Assembly: GCA_009776905.1 (NCBI GenBank)
Contig: WRMX01000050.1
Coordinates: 9,427 to 18,227 of the forward strand
DNA length: 8,801 bases
Source of the DNA: Oscillospiraceae bacterium
GTDB lineage: Bacteria; Bacillota; Clostridia; Oscillospirales; Oscillospiraceae
Reading direction: 5' to 3'
Shown here: positions 4,916 through 8,801 of the stretch, piece by piece
How the letters are laid out: each line of letters begins with the position of its first letter
How positions within the stretch are numbered: position 1 is the first letter of the stretch
Translations under genes and position numbers: made by a program
Notes under the pieces: model-generated
What the model saw: the letters and a program-made list of their open reading frames with translations, nothing else
The model's database searches: none
What the model was told of the DNA's origin: nothing

Positions 4916-6115
4916 TCATCTGCCCAGCGCGCCGATTATCGCCGGGATGACCTTATACAAGTCCCCCACGATGCCATAGTCCGCGACCTCGAAAATTGGC
5001 GCGTCCTTGTCCTTGTTTATCGCAACGATGAAATCGGACGTCTGCATCCCCGCAAGATGCTGGATTGCGCCCGAAATCCCGCAAGCGATGTACAGATGCG
5101 GCTTGACGGTAGTCCCCGTCTGCCCCACCTGGTGCGAACGGTCGATCCACCCCGCGTCCACAGCGGCGCGCGACGAACCCACTACGCCGCCGAGGCAGTC
5201 GGCCAGCTGCTTCACAAGCGCGAACCCTTCCTCCGGCGTCTTCCCGCCGCTCGACAGGCCGTGCCCGCCCGAAACGATCACCTTCGCATCGGTCAGCGAC
5301 ACGCGCTCCTGCAGGCTCTTGACGACCTCCAGAACATGCGTCCGGATGTCGCCATCTTTAAACGAAACTTCCAAATCGATGCGCTCCCCGCGCCGCCCTT
5401 CCTGACGCTCCGGCTTTTGCATGACGCCGGGGCGAACCGTGGACATCTGCGGCCTATGGTCCGGACAGAGGATCGTCGCCATCAAGTTGCCGCCGAAAGC
5501 GGGCCTGGTCTGCATGAGCTTCTTATCCTCAGGGTCGATGTCAAGCTTCGTGCAGTCGGCGGTGAGCCCCGTCCCGCATTGCACGGCAAGGCAAGGGCCG
5601 AGGTCCCGCCCGACATGCGTCGCGCCCAAAAGGACGACCTCCGGCTTGTGCCGCATGATCGCCTCATAAATAACCTTCGTATATGCATCGGTGTTGTATG
5701 ACCTGAGCTCCGGCGCGTCGGCATAATAGACCTTGTCCGCGCCATATTCAAACAGCTCGTCGACCAGCCCTTCCATGCCGTCGCCGCAAAGGATGGCGCA
5801 CACTTCGCAGCCGATCTCGTCGGCCAGCTTGCGCCCCTCTCCCAGCAGTTCGATGGAAACGTTCACAAAACGCCCCTCGCGCTGCTCGGCAAAAACCCAG
5901 ACATTGTGGTATAGCGAAATATCGACGGCTCCCGTCTTTTCCTCTTCGACGTTCTCGATGGCGTCAAACGGGCAAGCGTCTATGCACTTGCTGCAATTCG
6001 TGCACTTCGGGCCTATGATCGCGAGCTTGCCTATCACGGTGATGGCGTCGAACGGGCATTCCTTGACGCATTTCGAGCACCCGACGCACTTATCGTTCCT
6101 AACCTTAATAGCCAT
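4916..6115 (-). CDS. etfA: electron transfer flavoprotein alpha subunit with N-terminal 2x[4Fe-4S] ferredoxin domain
   Basis: 399 residues. Residues 1-56 form a bacterial ferredoxin: CVGCSKCVKECP (Cys10, 13, 16, 20) and CTNCSKCIDACP (Cys38, 41, 44, 48). Residues about 70-250 are the EtfA N-terminal domain (HVGRDLGPCLA, GTGLTADCT). Residues about 278-399 are the FAD domain: VSGGHGL, SSRAAVDAGW, HQVGQTGTTV, YIACGISGAIQHLAG, INKDKDAPIF, VADYGIVGD. The plain EtfA is about 320-340 residues; the added ferredoxin is the layout known from CarE of caffeyl-CoA reductase and LctC of the electron-confurcating lactate dehydrogenase in acetogens. With EtfB it would bind two FAD and pass electrons between NADH, ferredoxin and a flavin dehydrogenase. 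Start: ATG 6115, as AAGGAGG lies correctly for it; the GTG at 6124 is only one base from the GGAGG. No dehydrogenase gene is adjacent. Confidence 0.95.
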   Translation of the reverse strand: MAIKVRNDKCVGCSKCVKECPFDAITVIGKLAIIGPKCTNCSKCIDACPFDAIENVEEEKTGAVDISLYHNVWVFAEQREGRFVNVSIELLGEGRKLADEIGCEVCAILCGDGMEGLVDELFEYGADKVYYADAPELRSYNTDAYTKVIYEAIMRHKPEVVLLGATHVGRDLGPCLAVQCGTGLTADCTKLDIDPEDKKLMQTRPAFGGNLMATILCPDHRPQMSTVRPGVMQKPERQEGRRGERIDLEVSFKDGDIRTHVLEVVKSLQERVSLTDAKVIVSGGHGLSSGGKTPEEGFALVKQLADCLGGVVGSSRAAVDAGWIDRSHQVGQTGTTVKPHLYIACGISGAIQHLAGMQTSDFIVAINKDKDAPIFEVADYGIVGDLYKVIPAIIGALGR

Positions 6116-6120
6116 TATGC

Positions 6121-6921
6121 TCACACCTCCTTTTCGATGGCGTGGACTTTCGTCAGCCTATCGACCAAAAGCGCGGCCATCTCGTTCACGGTCCCGTCGA
6201 GCATCTCGCCCTTCCCTTTCGGCGGCGGAGTAAAGCTGCGGAACACCTGAGTCGGGCTCGCGCGCAGGCCGCAGCTCTCCGCGCTAATGCACACCTCGCC
6301 CTCGTCCCATACGGCGATCTGCTTTTTCCCCGCTTCCTTAATGTTCCTTATAGTCATATATCGAGGAGTGTTCAGCTCCTTGACGGCGGTCAACAAGCAA
6401 GGCAGCTTCGCTTCAATGACTTCAAAGCCATCCTCCATCTGCCTTTCGACGATGACGGATTTTTCATCAATCTCGCGAATCTTCTGCACATATGTGATGG
6501 ACGGAATGCCGAGCCGCCGCGCCGTCTGCGGTCCGACCTGCGCGGTATCGCCGTCGATAGCCTGCCTCCCGGCAAATATGAGGTCGTAATCCCCGAGCTT
6601 TCTGATTCCGGCCGCGATGGTAGTGGACGTGGCGCATGTATCCGCCCCGCCGAAAGCGCGGGACGAAAGCAAGACGGCGTCGTCAGCCCCCATGTTCAAG
6701 CATCTGCGCAGCATGTCAAGAGCCTGCGGCGGCCCCATGGACACGACGGTGACCGACGACCCCGGAAAGCGCCCGCGAATGTCAAGCGCGGCCTCCAAAG
6801 CGTTCGCATCGTCGGGGTTCAAGATAGAAGGCACCCCCTCGCGGATAAGCGTCCCCTTCACAGGGTCTATCTTGACCTCGTTCGTGTCGGGCACCTGTTT
6901 TGCCAAAACGATTATTTTCAC
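6121..6921 (-). CDS. etfB: electron transfer flavoprotein beta subunit
   Basis: 266 residues, normal for EtfB. Start is GTG at 6921 with GGGAGG about seven bases upstream; the frame stays open to 7059 but that part has no family similarity. Seen: KIIVLAKQVPDT and VKIDPVKGTLIREG at the N-terminus; NPDDANALEAAL (36-47); DLIFAGRQAIDGDTAQVGP (113-131), the nucleotide-binding stretch that holds the second FAD in bifurcating Etfs; and the EtfB signature VKELNTPRYMTIRNI (180-194). It forms a heterodimer with EtfA, whose gene starts 5 bp after this stop, with the etfA ribosome binding site inside the end of etfB: translational coupling is likely. The operon appears to be just these two genes. Confidence 0.95.
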   Translation of the reverse strand: MKIIVLAKQVPDTNEVKIDPVKGTLIREGVPSILNPDDANALEAALDIRGRFPGSSVTVVSMGPPQALDMLRRCLNMGADDAVLLSSRAFGGADTCATSTTIAAGIRKLGDYDLIFAGRQAIDGDTAQVGPQTARRLGIPSITYVQKIREIDEKSVIVERQMEDGFEVIEAKLPCLLTAVKELNTPRYMTIRNIKEAGKKQIAVWDEGEVCISAESCGLRASPTQVFRSFTPPPKGKGEMLDGTVNEMAALLVDRLTKVHAIEKEV

Positions 6922-7074
6922 AAGACAACCTCCCGAAAATTGTGTAATACTCGCGCTCGGCGAATTTTTTACGCGATATTGTGTCTGTTCAGCGCCTTGC
7001 GCTCGAAGGACGTTTTTTTCATCGGCACTGAATAACTTCGCGATATTATTATATGTCAAACGATAAATAAAAAC

Positions 7075-7103
7075 ATTATATTGAATAATACTTTTTCTTG
7101 CTA
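7075..7103 (-). promoter_or_regulatory. putative etfBA promoter
   Basis: On the minus strand TATAAT (7080-7075) with a weak TAGCAA (7103-7098) at 17-bp spacing; leader about 145 bases. Alternatives on the same strand are a second TATAAT at 7053-7048, or TTGACA (7059-7054) with a poor -10. It overlaps the opposing luxR promoter almost base for base, so the two could not be occupied at once. The 9-mer CGCGATATT occurs twice in the leader (6972-6980, 7039-7047). Confidence 0.35.
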
Positions 7104-7109
7104 TATAAT
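7081..7109 (+). promoter_or_regulatory. putative promoter of the LuxR-type gene
   Basis: TTGAAT (7081-7086), 17-bp spacer, perfect TATAAT (7104-7109). Start of transcription near 7116 gives a leader of about 85 bases that contains the dyad at 7135-7160. Confidence 0.6.
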
Positions 7110-7134
7110 GCGTAATATGCTAAATTGATAACCA

Positions 7135-7160
7135 AATGATACATAAACATAAGTATCATT
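7135..7160. promoter_or_regulatory. 26-bp operator-like dyad in the luxR leader
   Basis: AATGATAC (7135-7142) and GTATCATT (7153-7160) are perfect inverted half-sites around a 10-bp AT-rich spacer. The position, about 25 bp past the proposed transcription start and 40 bp before the GTG, suits a dimeric repressor or autoregulation by the LuxR-type protein. As RNA the same bases could form only a weak AU-rich hairpin. Confidence 0.5.
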
Positions 7161-7200
7161 GCATAGTTGGCGACAATGACAATGAAAGAGGGGCAAGCAA

Positions 7201-7965
7201 GTGAGTTCGATGCTATTTGACCACGAGTGGCAATTCCTCGTACAGATGACGACGCGCATCTACTATTGCGGAACATACGCCGAAACGTGCAACACCTACC
7301 TGCAGCAGATACGCACAGTCATTCCATACCGCAGCGGCGTGATCTTCCAAGCGGGCCGCGACAACGGGCAGGTCGTGCTGACGAACCCCATATCGACCGA
7401 GGAGATCAACGACAAGCACGACCACGACTTTTTCATCGAAGGGCGCTACCCCCACTGGGACGAATTCATAATGTCGCCCTATAGCTCCGTATTCAGGCAG
7501 TCCGACATCATCCCGCCCGGCAAATGGGAAAAAACCAGGGTGTACCGCGATGTCTGGCAGCCCAAAGAGGCATATTGGGGCCTGTTCATTTCGCTCGTGC
7601 ATAAGGACGTTTCCCTTGCCATCCTTGGGATTTTACGCGAGAAGGGCGATAATGACTTCCATACTCGCGACATATTCATATTGAACACGCTCAAAGACCC
7701 GCTCGAGCGCAAGTTCTACAGCCTCCTTGAGGACCAGCGGCTCCTCGGGCGCTCGGGCGCGGAAAAGCTGCTGAAGACGGCGGCGAGCCACAGCCTCACG
7801 AAACGCGAGACCGAGATCGTGTCGCTTGTCTGCGCGGGCAAGAGCGGCGAGGAGATGTGCCAGTCGCTTTATATCACGCACGCGACGCTCAGCAAGCATT
7901 TGTCGAATATTTATGCGAAAACTAAGGTCAAGAACAGGACGCAGCTCTTCGCGCTCTTCCAATAA
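7201..7965 (+). CDS. LuxR-family transcriptional regulator with an N-terminal GAF-like sensor region
   Basis: 254 residues from a GTG; GAGGGG (7188-7193) sits seven bases upstream, whereas the ATG at 7210 is too far from it. Residues 199-254 are a LuxR/GerE helix-turn-helix: LTKRETEIVSLVCAGKSGEE, then MCQSLYITHATLSKHLSNIY and AKTKVKNRTQLFAL. The recognition helix carries TLSKHLSNIY in place of the more usual TVKxHxxNIY. Residues about 12-175 are an alpha/beta region of GAF-like size; no receiver domain or phospho-acceptor Asp pattern is seen, so it is probably a one-component sensor of a small ligand. It has no membrane segment and is expected in the cytoplasm. Divergent from etfBA and upstream of the formate-channel gene, it is the likely local regulator; the ligand is unknown. 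The HTH call is secure, the GAF call is an impression. Confidence 0.85.
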   Translation: MSSMLFDHEWQFLVQMTTRIYYCGTYAETCNTYLQQIRTVIPYRSGVIFQAGRDNGQVVLTNPISTEEINDKHDHDFFIEGRYPHWDEFIMSPYSSVFRQSDIIPPGKWEKTRVYRDVWQPKEAYWGLFISLVHKDVSLAILGILREKGDNDFHTRDIFILNTLKDPLERKFYSLLEDQRLLGRSGAEKLLKTAASHSLTKRETEIVSLVCAGKSGEEMCQSLYITHATLSKHLSNIYAKTKVKNRTQLFALFQ

Positions 7966-7971
7966 CCCCCC

Positions 7972-8110
7972 CATCGTCGTTCTGAGCGCAGCGAAGAATC
8001 TTTCCCCGCCGCGCCCCCCATCGTCGTTCTGAGCGCAGCGAAGAATCTTTCCCCGCCGCACCCCCATCGTCGTTCTGAGCGCAGCGAAGAATCTTCCCCG
8101 CCGCGCCCCC
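7972..8110. repeat. three head-to-tail copies of a 46-47 bp intergenic repeat
   Basis: Units begin at 7972, 8019 and 8065 with CATCGTCG, followed by TTCTGAGCGCAGCGAAGAA, then TCTTTCCCCGCCGCGC; periods are 47, 46 and 46. A fourth start at 8111 (CATCTCC) diverges at once. The core is an imperfect palindrome (TTCT and AGAA ends, symmetric GC pairs inside). Similar 'TTCTGAGCGCAGCGAAGAATC' elements are dispersed in many bacterial genomes and give the familiar false peptide ILRCAQND on the reverse strand. There are no unique spacers, so it is not CRISPR. It starts 7 bp after the luxR stop. I see no intrinsic terminator between this gene and the next. Confidence 0.9.
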
Positions 8111-8201
8111 CATCTCCGGCGCGCTCAATTTATGATAATAATTCAATATTTTTGTACAATAATTCTTTTTTTTCAATCATATAGCGCACGCGCACGAAAT
8201 A

Positions 8202-8210
8202 TGCTACAAT
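8202..8210 (+). promoter_or_regulatory. extended -10 promoter of the formate/nitrite channel gene
   Basis: TGCTACAAT: TG at 8202-8203, one base, then TACAAT (8205-8210). No recognisable -35 lies 16-18 bp upstream, so the promoter may need an activator. The transcript would begin near 8217 with a leader of about 50 bases. Confidence 0.45.
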
Positions 8211-8268
8211 GTGCCGTGAGTGCAAAACAATCCAAAAAATAACCGAAAATGAGGGGATGAAACCACAA

Positions 8269-8801
8269 ATGAATACACCGAAAGAAGTCGCACAAAACTA
8301 CATAGCGACAGGCGTGACAAAAACCAAATACACCGTTGGCAAAATGCTCCTGCTCGGCATCCTTGCGGGCATGTTCATCGCGCTCGCATGCGCGGGGACG
8401 ACAGTCGCATCCTCGACCATCACGAACCCATCGGTCGCCAAGATCGTCACGGCGCTCCTGTTCCCCGCCGGCCTTGCAATGACGCTTGTTTCCGGCAGCG
8501 AGCTTTTCACCGGCAACTGCCTCATCATCATTTCCGTCCTGGAAAAAGAGGCAAAAGTCAGCTCGATGCTCAGGAACTGGCTCTTCGTGTATATCGGCAA
8601 TTTCATCGGAGGGCTGCTTGTCGCCGCGTTGGTCGTTTATGGACACACTCCGTCCGTGCTTGCCGACAACGCCGTCGCCATCTCGACCATCAAAACAGCG
8701 GTCACGAAAACCAGCCTCACTTTTGGCGATGCCCTCTTCCGCGGCATCCTTTGTAATTTCCTCGTGTGCATAGCTGTCTGGATGTCCTTCGCGGCCAAAG
8801 A
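8269..8801 (+). CDS. formate/nitrite transporter family channel (FocA/NirC-like), 3' truncated
   Basis: Open from ATG 8269 to the window end: 177 residues of an expected 260-290. GAGGGG (8251-8256) lies 12 bases upstream; an in-frame ATG at 8257 abuts it and is too close. At least four hydrophobic segments are visible (about 26-48, 58-76, 103-124, 155-173). Family signatures: GSELFTGN (76-83) and GILCNFLVCIAVWMS (159-173). By alignment from memory with E. coli FocA, Thr81, Lys147 and Asn163 fall where the channel's conserved Thr91, Lys156 and Asn172 lie. The protein should form a pentameric inner-membrane channel for formate, nitrite or hydrosulphide; the central His209 equivalent is outside the window, so the substrate cannot be assigned. 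In a fermenter with ferredoxin-linked metabolism, formate is the likely cargo. A LuxR-type gene precedes it by 300 bp. Confidence 0.92.
   Translation, partial: MNTPKEVAQNYIATGVTKTKYTVGKMLLLGILAGMFIALACAGTTVASSTITNPSVAKIVTALLFPAGLAMTLVSGSELFTGNCLIIISVLEKEAKVSSMLRNWLFVYIGNFIGGLLVAALVVYGHTPSVLADNAVAISTIKTAVTKTSLTFGDALFRGILCNFLVCIAVWMSFAAK

Noticed and set aside
6922..7059. Longer etfB start at 7059
   Set aside because: The added 46 residues do not match EtfB; GTG 6921 has GGGAGG upstream and starts the conserved KIIVLAKQVPDT.
4850..7066. Several long plus-strand ORFs opposite etfA and etfB
   Set aside because: Shadows of GC-rich coding sequence; compositions are Arg/Pro/Ser-rich without recognisable domains.
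7972..8110. CRISPR array
   Set aside because: The three units are joined head to tail without distinct spacers, and no cas gene is present.
8102..8123. CGCGCC/GGCGCG inverted repeat as luxR terminator
   Set aside because: Only six pairs with a ten-base loop and no adjacent T-run; probably chance in a GC-rich edge of the repeat.
7633..8176. Minus-strand ORFs containing ILRCAQNDDGG-type peptides
   Set aside because: These are translations of the intergenic triple repeat; this peptide is a well-known false ORF product of such repeats.

Overview
The window looks like chromosomal DNA from an anaerobic, fermentative Gram-positive bacterium, most likely a Clostridia-type Firmicute. The reasons are a ferredoxin-fused EtfA with its EtfB partner, the end of an enoate/dienoyl-CoA-reductase-like flavoenzyme, a formate/nitrite-family channel, an LPXTG wall-anchored surface protein, and strong GGAGG-type ribosome binding sites with GTG starts. 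This is inference from gene content; no rRNA or other taxonomic marker is present.

Layout. (1) 1-582 (+): C-terminal part of an NAD(P)/FAD-dependent oxidoreductase, closed by a clear hairpin terminator (693-721). (2) 722-2396: a lower-GC stretch that reads as a decayed defence/accessory patch, mostly on the minus strand. It holds an intact BRO-N + Fic fusion gene (1031-1918). Just downstream is a small gene that seems broken by a one-base slip in a T6 tract (722-1022). Just upstream is a frameshifted remnant resembling the C-terminal end of a type I restriction-modification HsdM subunit (1928-2270), itself interrupted by a 73-bp MITE-like palindromic element (2005-2077). Another short coding remnant may lie at 2307-2396. 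(3) 2473-4335 (+): a secreted 'choice-of-anchor A' protein with 23 acidic Pro/Glu/Ser/Thr hexapeptides and an LPKTG sortase signal. (4) 4340-4791 (+): a strong promoter abutted by two tandem 17-bp dyads, driving an orphan YiaG/HigA-like HTH protein; terminator at 4855-4881. (5) 4916-6921 (-): etfB-etfA, where EtfA carries an N-terminal 2x[4Fe-4S] ferredoxin domain. (6) 7201-7965 (+): a LuxR-type regulator divergent from etfB, with overlapping divergent promoter elements between them and a 26-bp dyad in its leader. (7) 7972-8110: three head-to-tail copies of a 46-47 bp dispersed-type repeat. (8) 8269-8801 (+): N-terminal 177 residues of a formate/nitrite transporter, cut by the window end.

How the parts may work together. 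EtfBA should move electrons between NADH, ferredoxin and an acyl-CoA-type dehydrogenase, but no such dehydrogenase is in view, and the etfBA unit appears to end at etfA. The partner must therefore be encoded elsewhere. The divergent LuxR protein is the obvious candidate regulator of etfBA, and possibly of the formate channel. The Fic patch and the surface protein look like accessory cargo placed between metabolic genes. The most unusual points are the layered decay around the BRO-Fic gene and the operator-like tandem repeats in front of both the surface-protein gene and the orphan HTH gene.
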